Shown here: positions 35,041-39,709 of the stretch, piece by piece
Layout of the letters: each line of letters opens with the position of its first letter
Position numbering within the stretch: the stretch's first letter is position 1
Source: Erinaceus europaeus
Taxonomy: Eukaryota > Chordata > Mammalia > Eulipotyphla > Erinaceidae
Direction: 5' to 3'
Length of the DNA: 64,000 bases
NCBI RefSeq assembly: GCF_950295315.1
Contig: NC_080164.1
Coordinates: forward strand, 62,448,042 to 62,512,041
Notes under the pieces: generated by a model
Database searches by the model: none
What the model saw: only the letters and a program-made list of their open reading frames with translations
Told to the model about the DNA's origin: nothing
Translations under genes and position numbers: made by a program

Positions 35041-37368
35041 TTCATAAATATAAAATATTGTATCTGAAAGAAGCACATGAAATATCTGTAGGCAGTCCTA
35101 TAAAGTCACAAAGAAACAGCACAGGACATGGGCTCTCAAATCCTGCTGCATTTTCAAATTACTGTTACTGTTACCCAGGTCATATCTAGGCCAATCAAAT
35201 AAGAAGCTCGGTGGTAGAATCTGAACCCAGTTCTATTTCTAAAAGCTCCGCCATATGATTCTGAATCATCCTGAAAAACACAAGCATTGGATTACTTCTA
35301 AATCTAAAGTCAAAGCTTTTGTTACTTTAAGAGACAGAAATATTTATTACAGAAGACAAGTCCCATTTATTACTATGAGAATTTTTCCTGTATGAAAAAT
35401 AAAATGGCATCAAATGTTAGCATTAACTTTAGCCTTTTTTTGGTCTCATTTGTTTTTTGTTGTTTTTTTTTCACCAGTGGATTCCTCATCCATTAATTCA
35501 ATCAACCATGGATGTCATTGATTACCTCTGTGAATACTCAACACAGCAGCACAAAGTACCAACTATAACAGATTTGAGCACCCACAAATATTAGTATCTG
35601 TGGAAATATTGAAAGCAATCCTTTGCAAGTAACAAGAGACAATAATACTTAAGTTAGAATGGGGTTCAAAAGTTATATGCAGATTTTCCTTTGCACAGGA
35701 GTAGATGCCCCTAACACCCTCTCCACCCCAGCATTGAGCCAGGGTCACCTGTGCTTGAAAAGTAAGGCTAGTAATGCATTTCAGATGACAAGATATGTTC
35801 TTGTTGAATGACCCCAAACTAGCTCAAGGGTAGATGAACAAGTCACAAGATAAGAGCCTGGGTAGGCTCCTCTCTGGTTCAATGACTCAGTCATATTGTT
35901 TTCTCAGAGATAGGGTGTCTGGTGAAGATTATCTGTAGGTACCCACAGTCACCTTTTATACCTATTCCCTTGGGGAAGGGCTCTGAAAGATACTGAGATG
36001 TACATATCTGAAACTTGTACACATGTACTAAGCCTCAAACAGGGATCCAACAGGATCCTGGGCTATTTTCAGCCCACTTGCATTTTGAAGTCTTAATTAT
36101 TAGTTGTTTTTGGTTTTTGTTTGCTTGCTTTTTACATTCTTACCTTATTCAGACAGAGTTGAGTGCACTAGGGAAACCATAAACAGTCTCAAGCTAAAAA
36201 GATTTTATTTGCACTGAAGACTGGTGGCCACAGTTAGGTCCATAATTTTGCACACTGAGGGAAACAAGGCCTGGCTTAAGTCAGAGTTGTGGACTAAGAA
36301 TCCTCCCTCACTCTCCTTGACCTGTTTTCCTCTACCTATTCCCTAAAGGCTAGAGAATGTGGTAGAATCTACTTGCCAGGAATGGACATGGCTAAACCTG
36401 GCTAAACCGCTCTGAGAGATTAGCAGACCAGAGAACAGGTTAATGTAGGAGGTAGGGTTTTTCAATCCCACACACAAACCTGCCCTGTGGACCTTCCTGA
36501 ATGGGCTGTAGGAGCCCCTGAGAGGAGCTGGAGACTAGAAGCAGCAGACTTGAGCTAAAAGGGCCTGTTCAAGGAAAGGATGTTGGGACTACAATGTTTT
36601 TCACCTCCCACACATTTGCACAACCAAAGGGAAAAGCAGCACACATGAGTGAACTTGGAAAGGGCTACAGCCTAGCTTTCAGTCAGTACAGAGCTCCAGA
36701 CACTGTGCCACTCAGAAGGGGGTGGAATTTCTCATAATCACCTTTCAGAAGGAGGAAGCAGGGACTCCAAGAAGTGATGCAGGACTAAGATTTCCTGAGA
36801 GTGAGAGCCTGGGGATTCTACTACAGCAATTCTGTCCCCCTCCACTCTCCTGAGTTCTTGCCCAAAGAAAGAAAACACAAACTCAAGCTGAAAGGAAAAC
36901 AGAGCTGAGGCCCAGAAAGAGTCCTGCTACATCAGCAATCCCAGGCCCACATCCTGCAGCCTTCCTTCCAGGCTGTTCCCTGCTAGGGGACCATCAGCTG
37001 CTTTCCTGCTGCCAAGCTCAGGGTTCTCCAGAACAGGGCTGCTGCCCTGGGAGGGGGCTTCGCGGGGCTCCCGGCGGGAAGGGAGGGAATCCTTGCCCTC
37101 TTCCCCACAGGGGACCCCTCATTCCTAGAAGCCAGCGCAGCACTGGCTTTGGGCTGCTTCACTTTCTGTCAAGAGACCACCACCCCACCCCCACCTCCGG
37201 GGGACCGGGAGGAGGAAGAAGAGAGTCAAAACCTAGTGGCTTGGTGAGGGGGCTCCAGGGGGCGCGAGGCCGGAGGTCCTGCCCCCTCCTTACCTCCCTG
37301 GCGAGCGGCTCCTCGGGGGACTCAGGGCGCTGGGGGCGCGCTGCAGCCCCTTGGCCAGCCCCAGGCAT
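1103..37368 (-). CDS. TPCN3: Two-pore segment channel 3, complete 19-exon gene
   Basis: Cation channel of the two-pore (TPC) family, a dimer of two six-helix repeats in plasma or endolysosomal membranes. In characterised vertebrates TPC3 is a voltage-gated, Na+-permeable channel. The joined exons give 2,319 bases (772 aa plus stop) with every splice phase compatible and no internal stop. Visible landmarks: repeat I S4 arginines R155/R158/R161; basic cluster R175/R176/R179 after S4, where TPC1/TPC2 bind phosphoinositide; filter I TTAN at 239-242; degenerate EF-hand linker about 290-400; repeat II S4 R505/R508/R511 at three-residue spacing; N-glycosylation sequon NFT at 565; filter II VVNQ at 609-612; pore helix IIS6 about 632-655; acidic C-tail. 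TPC3 is chosen over TPC1/TPC2 because of the VNQ filter and full S4 arginine set. Exons run 37294-37368 down to 1103-1248. The gene is reported lost or decayed in primates and in mouse and rat, so an intact copy is informative. Exact UTR ends are not determined. Confidence 0.95.
1405..1632 (+). mobile_element. tRNA-derived SINE, type B head
   Basis: Head GGGGCCGGGCAATAGCACAC; GTCCCCACCTGCAGGGGGGA core; AATAAATAAATA tail. Flanks AAGGAAAGATGA and AAGAAAGGATGA look like imperfect target-site duplicates. Confidence 0.85.
1963..2000 (-). pseudogene. Relic or duplicate of TPCN3 exon 18 segment
   Basis: Minus-strand GGGAAACTCATTGACAACAT and onwards encodes NGKLIDNIDTSDCG then a stop. It parallels DGKLIDNVDTKDCG of exon 18, 650 bases away. 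Only about 38 bases are alike and no donor follows, so it looks like a partial, non-functional exon duplication. Confidence 0.55.
2540..2664 (-). CDS. TPCN3: TPCN3 coding exon 18 (C-tail)
   Basis: Encodes EEVQDGKLIDNVDTKDCGFS and GDDGDNKRKSLKGLYFRIASK, a hydrophilic cytosolic tail. Acceptor CCTTAAAG with a moderate pyrimidine tract, donor GTAAGT. The phase requires this AG rather than the one two bases further in. Confidence 0.88.
2894..3007 (-). CDS. TPCN3: TPCN3 coding exon 17 (end of S6, C-tail)
   Basis: Encodes IFIAFILEAFFVAYSLEKSE then a charged stretch to GVGVQ. The (N)IFIAFILEAF motif ends S6 in TPCs. Acceptor TTTCTCAG, donor GTGAGT. Confidence 0.95.
3008..4604. other. TPCN3: TPCN3 intron 16, no further feature
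   Basis: Apart from a C/A homopolymer at about 3051-3072 I see no repeat family or exon. Confidence 0.5.
4605..4695 (-). CDS. TPCN3: TPCN3 coding exon 16 (repeat II S6)
   Basis: Encodes LANGFALVTHQVAKLYFIGF and HIVVVILIV. Joined to exon 15 it reads VVNQWHILANGFALVTH, matching the TPC filter-to-S6 segment. The 5' boundary follows an AC acceptor; the donor is GTGAGT, phase 2. Confidence 0.9.
4696..4838 (-). other. TPCN3: Minor-class (U12) AT-AC intron of TPCN3, intron 15
   Basis: A 143-base intron. It starts ATATCCTTTC, the exact U12 AT-AC 5' splice-site consensus, and ends TTCAC. A branch-site-like TTCCTTAGC (703-711 of the 4-kb block, read on the minus strand) lies about 7 bases before the AC end; the U12 consensus is TTCCTTAAC. 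Removing it gives the conserved WHILANGF junction in frame. Minor introns are known features of voltage-gated Na and Ca channel genes, which are relatives of TPCs. Confidence 0.88.
4839..5058 (-). CDS. TPCN3: TPCN3 coding exon 15 (repeat II S5, pore, filter II)
   Basis: 73 codons. Starts VVYYVFAIIGMEVFHGKV, carries the luminal or extracellular loop with sequon NFT (N565) and cysteines, then FNDLASSFIVLVELTVVNQ. VVNQ (609-612) is filter II. The 3' end is set by the AT-AC intron donor ATATCCTTTC directly after CATA. Confidence 0.94.
5247..5395 (+). mobile_element. Old SINE, type E
   Basis: GGGCTGGCAAAATAGTTCAC head, tRNA B-box-like GGTTTGAGTC, TATCTCTCTC tail. Confidence 0.6.
5470..5620 (+). 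mobile_element. SINE, type D, with AAAT-repeat tail
   Basis: GTCTGGAAGATGGCATAGTG head, CAGTTCAATCCTAGGC B box, TCTTTCTCATAAATAAATAA tail. Confidence 0.7.
5685..5805 (-). mobile_element. SINE, type B, truncated, antisense
   Basis: CTGCTTCACCACTCATGAAG and TGCACCACCACCTGCCCCC, i.e. the reverse of the type B head; it lacks the 3' part. Confidence 0.75.
5993..6160 (+). mobile_element. SINE, type C
   Basis: GCATAATGGTTATGCAAA-type head (here GGAAATAGCCAACATAATAG), CCTGAGGCTCAGGTTCAATC and CAGTGCTGTGGT, then AATAAA-rich tail. Confidence 0.7.
6176..6350 (+). mobile_element. Old SINE, type E
   Basis: GAGATAGCTCACCTGGAAGG, an A-box-like head, and CTATCTCACTGACTCTATCC tail. It lies immediately downstream of TPCN3 exon 14. 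Confidence 0.6.
6407..6476 (-). CDS. TPCN3: TPCN3 coding exon 14 (repeat II S4-S5)
   Basis: A 70-bp exon encoding FRVIVTTLINIGPTMLTFGG and LVL. Acceptor ATCTTAG, donor GTAAAT, phase 0. Confidence 0.93.
6834..6955 (+). mobile_element. SINE, type B, short
   Basis: GAGCCAGGCAGTGGTGTACC head, CCCCTGGTCCCCACCTCTGT, then an A-rich tail. The middle part is deleted. Confidence 0.75.
7098..7218 (+). mobile_element. SINE, type D
   Basis: GGCCTTGGAAGGTGGCACAG head and TGATTCTCTCTCACTTACTT tail. Confidence 0.65.
7844..7931 (-). CDS. TPCN3: TPCN3 coding exon 13 (repeat II S4)
   Basis: Encodes ARKYNSQQILDIVLILRILR and LLRVIVSIQR. R505, R508 and R511 are the voltage-sensing arginines; TPC1 has Q at the second of these. 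Of two adjacent AG acceptors only the upstream one (TTTTTCCAG) stays open; the other hits a stop. Donor GTAAAG. Confidence 0.94.
8775..8839 (-). CDS. TPCN3: TPCN3 coding exon 12 (repeat II S3)
   Basis: A small 65-bp exon encoding FDTLIIMAALVAMVANATIQ, i.e. the WxFD start and S3 helix. Acceptor CCATTAG, donor GTCAGT. Confidence 0.93.
8980..9125 (+). mobile_element. Old SINE, type E fragment
   Basis: CTGCTTTGTCATGTGCATAA, CCCAGGTTCAAACCC B-box-like, TCTCTCCCTCACTCCCTCTG tail. Confidence 0.5.
9475..9725 (-). mobile_element. LINE-like retroposon 3' end, antisense
   Basis: AAAATTATAAGATAACAGGG, CATAATTCCACACTTTTCCC, CACCACCAGAGTTCTGTGTC; the same family as 1-480 and 38095-38890. Confidence 0.65.
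9839..9896. repeat. (AT)n microsatellite
   Basis: About 58 bases of AT in the tail of the antisense SINE that follows. Confidence 0.95.
9897..10088 (-). mobile_element. SINE, type A, antisense
   Basis: AGAGAAAGACAGACACCTGC and GCGCTACCACCCAGCCCCC mark a reversed type A element. Confidence 0.85.
10440..10625 (-). mobile_element. Old SINE, antisense
   Basis: CATCACTCATGGAGTTCCC and GTGCTGGGGATCAAACACAG, the reversed B-box region of an old SINE. Confidence 0.5.
11208..11393 (-). CDS. TPCN3: TPCN3 coding exon 11 (repeat II S1-S2)
   Basis: 61 full codons. Encodes IFVWVYDVIILINAIFIALD (S1) and AEWLFLSLYIVEILLKLYTY (S2) and ends GRKQFWN. Acceptor CCACCAG, donor GTGAGC. The codon split W (TG then G) is completed in exon 12. 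Confidence 0.95.
11394..13000 (-). other. TPCN3: GC-AG intron of TPCN3, intron 10
   Basis: The donor reads CACAG then GCAAGT, the standard strong GC donor context; the acceptor is CCCACCAG. A SINE (11824-12086) lies inside, as does unassigned sequence at 12100-13000. Confidence 0.85.
11824..12086 (-). mobile_element. SINE, type A, antisense
   Basis: Full reversed element: T-rich start, TTGTTGTTGGATAGGACAGA, CACCTGCAGACCTGCTTCAC, GCACTACCGCCTGACTCCC. Flanks AGAAAGTATA and AGAAAGTTAT resemble a target duplication. Confidence 0.88.
13001..13145 (-). CDS. TPCN3: TPCN3 coding exon 10 (EF-hand linker, second part)
   Basis: Encodes KTNFLRLADLLNIQVVTINV onwards to QKMVRH (358-404). Acceptor CACTGCAG. 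The donor is CACAG followed by GCAAGT, a textbook GC-type donor; no GT donor keeps the frame into exon 11. Confidence 0.94.
13440..13672 (-). mobile_element. SINE, type B, antisense
   Basis: ATTGGATAGAGACATCCAGA, CTTCACCACTTGCAAAAATT, GTGCCACCACCCAGCTC. Confidence 0.85.
13675..14345 (-). mobile_element. Ancient L1 3' region, antisense
   Basis: Shows reversed L1 3'-end hallmarks: CACATATAAGTGAAATCTTA, ATTTCACTCAGGTTAATACC, GTTGCTGGGGAACTTTAGGT. It lies in TPCN3 intron 9. Confidence 0.75.
14345..14695 (-). mobile_element. SINE, type A with long 3' module, antisense
   Basis: Adds GGCTCACTCAGTGCCTGCAA and TGTTCCTGGAGGCCATTTTT before the usual type A body; the module is shared with 43255, 51845 and 41975. 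Confidence 0.85.
14700..15490. other. TPCN3: Unassigned intron sequence
   Basis: TPCN3 intron 9; no exon or repeat family recognised. Confidence 0.4.
15495..15716 (-). mobile_element. SINE, type B, antisense
   Basis: ATAGAGATAGAAATTGAGAA, CCCCCTGCAGGTGGGGACCA, GTGCACCACCACCTGACCCC. Confidence 0.85.
15950..16085 (+). mobile_element. Old SINE, type C-like
   Basis: GGAACAGGGAGGTAGTTCTA, CTTGAGGCCCTAGGTTTGAG; A-rich tail. Confidence 0.5.
16119..16403 (-). mobile_element. SINE, type A, young copy with perfect TSD
   Basis: Flanked by perfect 16-base duplicates AATTTCATCTAATTCT at 16103-16118 and 16404-16419. Confidence 0.95.
16425..17185. other. TPCN3: Unassigned intron sequence
   Basis: AT-rich TPCN3 intron 9; 16435-16620 resembles old reversed L1 3' sequence (ACCATGCATGTAAATGAGAT), the rest is unassigned. 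Confidence 0.4.
17193..17400 (+). mobile_element. SINE, type D, diverged
   Basis: GGCCCGGGAGGTGGTGCAGT head and GTATTCAATCCCATCATATG; the tail is atypical. Confidence 0.65.
17455..17865 (+). mobile_element. LINE-like retroposon 3' region, sense
   Basis: CAGCCACCAAGTTGCAGATG, TGTCCTGGAATCCCACCTAC, GATCCTGGGTCCATACTCCC and the 3' end TTATTAAGTCACTAATAAAA; same family as 30390, 39100 and 47390. Confidence 0.7.
18413..18614 (-). CDS. TPCN3: TPCN3 coding exon 9 (EF-hand linker, first part)
   Basis: 67 codons starting NEIRKLAYLKRHKMTEAFNI and ending DEGQKGYM. It is the cytosolic linker between the two channel repeats. The EF-like loop (DEGQKGYMD) lacks canonical calcium ligands, as usual in animal TPCs. 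Acceptor TTTTTAAAG (weak), donor GTAAGT. Confidence 0.93.
19217..19430 (-). mobile_element. SINE, type B, young copy with perfect TSD
   Basis: Perfect duplicates CTGGTGCCCAGTCCT at 19202-19216 and 19431-19445. Confidence 0.95.
20245..20440 (+). mobile_element. SINE, type B
   Basis: GAGCCAGATGGTGGTGCACC head, GGTCCCCACCTACAGAGGGA, AATAAATAAATAATTTTTTC tail. Confidence 0.85.
20765..20882 (+). mobile_element. SINE, type C
   Basis: GAGACAGCATAGTGGTAATG, CTTCAATCCCAGGTACCACT. Confidence 0.7.
20886..21148 (+). mobile_element. SINE, type A
   Basis: GGGAGTCCGTCGGTAGTGCA head, CACCTGCAGGGGAGTCGCTT, AATAAATAAATAAATAAACA tail; next to a type C copy. Confidence 0.9.
21336..21597 (+). mobile_element. 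SINE, type A, young copy with perfect TSD
   Basis: Perfect 16-base duplicates AGAAAAGGACAGTTCC at 21320-21335 and 21598-21613. Inserted 180 bases from TPCN3 exon 8. Confidence 0.95.
21779..21905 (-). CDS. TPCN3: TPCN3 coding exon 8 (repeat I S6)
   Basis: Encodes MPAYDFNWWYSLYFITYI and the rest of S6 to VVYNNYRKHLK (248-289). Continuing from exon 7 it gives PDVMMPAYD, the conserved TPC motif after filter I. Acceptor TTCTAG, donor GTAACA. A young SINE (21336-21597) lies 180 bases further into the following intron. Confidence 0.95.
22065..22245 (-). mobile_element. SINE, type B, antisense
   Basis: AACACCTGCAACACTGCTTT, TGCACCACTACCCAGCCCC; abuts a second type B copy. Confidence 0.8.
22255..22462 (-). 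mobile_element. SINE, type B, antisense
   Basis: ACTGGATAGAGACAGAGAGA, (GA)n, TGTGCCACCACCTACCCCC; about 215 bases from TPCN3 exon 7. Confidence 0.8.
22677..22778 (-). CDS. TPCN3: TPCN3 coding exon 7 (pore loop and filter I)
   Basis: Encodes GLKTVEGSPYFTNILEIAFE and VLVTTANSPDVM. TTAN (239-242) is the repeat I selectivity filter; TPC2 has TTANNPDVM. Acceptor TTTTTAG, donor GTATGT. Confidence 0.96.
23033..23151 (-). CDS. TPCN3: TPCN3 coding exon 6 (repeat I S4-S5 linker and S5)
   Basis: Encodes IRRAFRSIRNTLPDILYVFL then the S5 helix ending LKLFGDR. R175, R176 and R179 align with the phosphoinositide-contacting lysines or arginines of TPC2 and TPC1. Acceptor CCTCAG, donor GTGAGC in phase 2. 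Confidence 0.95.
23256..23372 (-). CDS. TPCN3: TPCN3 coding exon 5 (repeat I S3-S4)
   Basis: 39 codons. Encodes LTLIDLIIYG (S3) and VRWSRALRPVFLINFPESRQ (S4, with R155, R158 and R161). Acceptor TCTCACAG, donor GTAAGG. Confidence 0.95.
23853..24020 (+). mobile_element. SINE, type C
   Basis: GGGGAGACAGCATAATGGTT, GTTCAGTCCCCAGCACCACC, CATTAAAATAAAGTAAATAA tail. Confidence 0.8.
24330..24485 (+). mobile_element. SINE, type D, with (CT)n tract
   Basis: CCCAGGAGATGGCACAATGA, GAGTTCGATCCCCAGCATTG, then about 42 bases of CT before CATAAATAAA. Confidence 0.8.
25117..25245 (-). CDS. TPCN3: TPCN3 coding exon 4 (repeat I S2-S3)
   Basis: 43 codons starting ATSIAEVLCLTAFFGRLVH. Contains S2 with its conserved acidic residue and the start of S3. 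Acceptor CTATGCAG, donor GTGGGT, both phase 0. Confidence 0.95.
25250..26675. other. TPCN3: TPCN3 intron 3, unassigned part
   Basis: No exon, SINE or LINE recognised. A short (CA)n lies at about 25325-25338. Confidence 0.5.
26680..26893 (+). mobile_element. SINE, type B
   Basis: GGGATCCAGGCAGTGGTGTA head, CAGGTTCAAGCCCCTGGTTC, AATAATAAATAAATAAAAAC tail. Confidence 0.85.
26908..27180 (+). mobile_element. SINE, type A
   Basis: GGGAGTTGGGTGCTAGCGCA head, CACCTGCAGGAGATCGCTTC, AATAGCTACAACAATAAAAA tail. Confidence 0.88.
27205..27330 (+). mobile_element. SINE, type C
   Basis: GGGGGTAGATGACATATGGT, GGTTTAATCCCCTGCACCAC, poly(A). Confidence 0.7.
27490..27695 (+). mobile_element. SINE, type B
   Basis: GGGGGCTGGTTGGTGGTGCA head, AGTCCCCACCTGAAGGGGGG. 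Confidence 0.82.
28134..28248 (-). CDS. TPCN3: TPCN3 coding exon 3 (repeat I S1)
   Basis: Encodes LYYFYNHWTMQAITYFF followed by a hydrophobic S1 ending LALFEEPALFPLP, the S1 signature of TPC channels (compare LCEAPAV in TPC1). Acceptor CTACAG, donor GTAAGC, phase 0 at the 3' end. Confidence 0.94.
28250..29110. other. TPCN3: Unassigned sequence in TPCN3 intron 2
   Basis: No exon or repeat recognised, apart from short simple-sequence stretches near 28590 and 28900. Confidence 0.45.
29123..29418 (-). mobile_element. SINE, type A, with TSD
   Basis: Duplicates CTCTACCATGC at 29112-29122 and 29419-29429. Confidence 0.93.
29850..31040 (+). mobile_element. LINE-like retroposon 3' region, long sense copy
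   Basis: The longest copy here, about 1.2 kb, ending GGAACTGTACCCCTGTTATA and an A-rich tail. It matches 46280-47290 in reverse and 17455-17865, 39100-39700 and 47390-47770 in sense. It ends 180 bases before TPCN3 exon 2. Confidence 0.7.
31219..31301 (-). CDS. TPCN3: TPCN3 coding exon 2
   Basis: Encodes DLLLAAAYVSDAQYNRN and onwards (residues 26-53), the pre-S1 helix that TPCs share. The acceptor is a TGCAG after a pyrimidine tract; the donor is GTAATT, phase 2. Confidence 0.92.
31612..31828 (-). mobile_element. SINE, type B, young copy with perfect TSD
   Basis: Perfect duplicates TACAAGTGAATTA at 31599-31611 and 31829-31841. Confidence 0.95.
31970..32320 (+). mobile_element. SINE, type B head with long 3' module
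   Basis: Type B head (CACACTGGGTTGAGTTACCA), a purine-rich expansion at 32133-32249, then the module CAGGAGCAGTGGATTTGTGC and TTAACCCTGGTGGCAATTAA. Confidence 0.7.
32330..32975. other. TPCN3: Unassigned intron 1 sequence
   Basis: No repeat family or exon recognised. Confidence 0.4.
32980..33140 (-). mobile_element. Old SINE, type E, antisense
   Basis: GAAGCTTCCTTCAGGACAGT and GCAAGCTATTTTGCTAGCCC, like 61735-61900. Confidence 0.6.
33615..33902 (-). mobile_element. SINE, type A, antisense
   Basis: TATTTATTTATTCCCTTTTG start, CACCTGCAGACCTGCTTCAC, GCTACCGCCCGACTCCCC end. Confidence 0.9.
33905..34905. other. TPCN3: Unassigned intron 1 sequence
   Basis: No repeat family or exon recognised. 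Confidence 0.4.
34915..35045 (+). mobile_element. SINE, type C-like, with (GT)n
   Basis: GGCAAAAGGCTCAGTGACTA, AAGACTCAACACCCAACACC, then (GT)n at 34999-35038. Confidence 0.55.
35050..37055. other. TPCN3: Unassigned intron 1 sequence
   Basis: Mostly unique-looking sequence between an old SINE and the promoter; no exon recognised. It could hold intronic regulatory elements. Confidence 0.4.
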
Positions 37369-37610
37369 AGCGCCTGGCGGGGATGCGGGAGCGCCCGGGC
37401 CGCTGGCGGACTCTGCCCTGGGCCTCAACCCGTCCTTCCCGTGACTGTGGTGGGGCGCCCCGAGGCCCCGGGGCTGAGAACTGGCGGCTCCCCACTCGGC
37501 CCCTTCCCACCGCCCACTGGAGCCATGGGCGGGGAAGCAGCTCTGGGGCGGGAGTAGACTGGGGGTGGGGTTGGTGGACCCGGGTGAGAGGACACCCGGG
37601 CAAGTGACAC
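37060..37610 (-). promoter_or_regulatory. TPCN3: CpG-rich promoter region of TPCN3
   Basis: GC-rich, CpG-dense stretch covering coding exon 1, with several GGGCGG-type Sp1-like boxes around 37525-37555. No TATA box is evident. The transcription start is inferred to lie above 37400 but cannot be placed. Confidence 0.7.
37294..37368 (-). CDS. TPCN3: TPCN3 coding exon 1 (start codon exon)
   Basis: Encodes residues 1-25, a Pro/Gly/Ala/Glu-rich cytosolic N-terminus. The ATG at 37366-37368 has a purine at -3. The exon ends at a GTAAGG donor in phase 0, which joins exon 2 in frame (LARE then DLLLAAAYV). An in-frame TTG lies 60 bases upstream, but ATG is preferred. It lies in a CpG island. No classical acidic dileucine signal is seen. 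This is the least conserved exon, so it is less certain than the rest. Confidence 0.78.
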
Positions 37611-37689
37611 AAGCCAGATGCCAAGGGCTTGTGGTTGTGCCTGTGTGCCTGGCATTGCATATCAGGAAAAAAAGGAATGAGATCTTCCC

Positions 37690-37860
37690 CCTGGGGGCTG
37701 GCGGTGGTGCATCTGGCTAAGTGCACACACTAGGATGCTCAAGGTTCAATCCCTTGGTCCCCATCTGTGAAAGTGCTACAGGTTTCATTCTCTCCCTTCC
37801 GTTTCTGTCCAAAGTAAATAAAATAAGTAATTTAAAAAGAGAGTCTTTTTTTAAAAAAAT
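37690..37860 (+). mobile_element. SINE, type B
   Basis: GGGGGCTGGCGGTGGTGCAT head; body shortened. It lies just upstream of the TPCN3 promoter. Confidence 0.8.
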
Positions 37861-37904
37861 AAGATACCTCCCCCCCAATGTAAGTTTAAAAAACAATTAA
37901 AGAT

Positions 37905-37986
37905 TAGATGGATGGGATGAACGGATAGATGAACGGATAGATAGATAGATACATAGATACATAGATAGATACACAGATAGATAGCT
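37905..37986. repeat. (GATA)n-type microsatellite
   Basis: Imperfect GATA/GATG/GATAC repeats. Confidence 0.9.
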
Positions 37987-38094
37987 ATCCCTCTTTAGTG
38001 TCTGCTACTGTTTGGAGAGGGGGCTGCCAGGGGCATTTGGCCATAGATTCTGGTGGGTAGCCCCCTTATCTCCTGCCCATTAAATATTGATCCC

Positions 38095-38890
38095 CTCTTC
38101 CCATTTTTTAAAAAATTATTTATAAAATAAAATATATCGACAAGACCATAGGATAAGAGGGGTACAATTCCACACAATTCCCACCACTAAAGTTCCATAT
38201 CCCATCAACCTCCCTTGAAAGCTTTCCTATTCTTTATCCCTCTGGGAGCATGGACCCAGGATCATTATGGGGTGCAGAAGGTGGAAAGTCTGCCTTCTGT
38301 AATTGCTCTCTGAGGGACATAGGTGTTGACAGGTCAGTCCAGACTCCCAGCCTGTCTCTCTCTTTCCCTAGTGGGGCAGGACTCTAGAAAGGTGAGGCTC
38401 CAGGACACATTGGTGAGGTGGTCTGCCCAGGGAAGTCAGGTTGATGTCATGGTAGCATCTGCAACTTGGTGGCTGAAAAGCATTAAGATATAAAGCAGAA
38501 CAAATTGTTTAATAATCAGGAACCTAAAGGTAAGAACATAGCAGATGATATTTGGGAAAAGCTAGTAGGCCTATTTTAGGTATATTTGAAAGCATTCATG
38601 ACTTTACTAATTTTTGCCTGAGCCTGACAGCTAATATGCAGGTGGACCAAAATTATTGTTTGAGGAGATGGTGTCAGAGTTGGATATAGGACTAGGAGAA
38701 GTACTACTAAGCCCCCATTTTTTAATGGAGCCCTCTGGAGAACTGGGTGAAGACTTAAAGGGGGAAACTAATGGAGAAGGTGGTCCTGCAGACCCTATTC
38801 ATTCCACCAAATGTGTTCCTCAACTCCATTATGGCCAGTTCAAGATTGACAGAACTGCTGAATTTTCAAGTGAAAACAGAAATCTATGAA
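38095..38890 (-). mobile_element. LINE-like retroposon 3' region, antisense
   Basis: GACCATAGGATAAGAGGGGT, CCCTCTGGGAGCATGGACCC and GCAACTTGGTGGCTGAAAAG; the reverse of 17455-17865. Confidence 0.7.
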
Positions 38891-39099
38891 ACTGTTCCCT
38901 GACTTTTTAATTGTTTACCATGGGTTTGCAAAAGTAATAAATAGTCCAATAATTAAATAGGCCAATAATTAGATGGACCATGGCCAGTATAGCAAGTAGC
39001 CTTGGTTCCTGGCCCCAACCAATTTCACTACCACTTCCCCAGAGGAAGATATTGGTCAGCAGGGCTGATATTGATCCTGGTTGCCTAACAGAAGGCATG

Positions 39100-39700
39100 G
39101 GGTCACTCTGAATGGTTTATCAGGACATTGACAGAAGTCCTCAAGTTCCTTGTCTGTGGCAGGCAGAATTATGAACCTTTAAGAGATTACACTTCTTATT
39201 CCCTGGGACGAGATGCATTGGATCGACCTTCTCGTGGTGCATCCCGTGAGTACCCATTCATTGGGGAAACTGACGATCCTTCCTAGCCGACTGAATCCAC
39301 ATGGATCCCAGTCACTTTCAAAGCCAGCAACAAGCAGCTCCTGACAGCTTTCAACCTGACCTGTTGACTGGCTACGGAAGAAGGGCAAACGCTAGAAGAA
39401 GAAGAATTCCCTGGGACTGTGGATCAGTTACTTTATTCCTGAGGTGTTGGGAGAGCAGCAGTGCAAATGTAATTGAGGCTACAGATCAGCTGATCTTAAA
39501 ATCAAAATATTATCGTGTAGTTATAGAAATAATAGTCAATAATAGTCAAAATACCTATATCTGTGACCTTGGGAGAACTACTGTAGCTTCCAATGGAGGG
39601 AATGGGGATACAGAATTCTGGTGCTGGGAATGGTACAGAATTATACCCCTGTTAACTTATAATTTTGTAAATTAAGTTACTAATAAAATTTAAAAATATA
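39100..39700 (+). mobile_element. LINE-like retroposon 3' end, sense
   Basis: The 3' part (39500-39700) matches the family: AATAGTCAAAATACCTATAT, AATTATACCCCTGTTAACTT, TTACTAATAAAATTTAAAAA. The 5' part (39100-39480) is assigned only tentatively. Confidence 0.55.
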
Positions 39701-39709
39701 TATATTGTA

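Noticed and set aside
37241..37726. Several open frames on both strands in the TPCN3 CpG island
   Set aside because: GC-rich sequence has few stops; only the minus frame with the GTAAGG donor in phase with exon 2 is supported.
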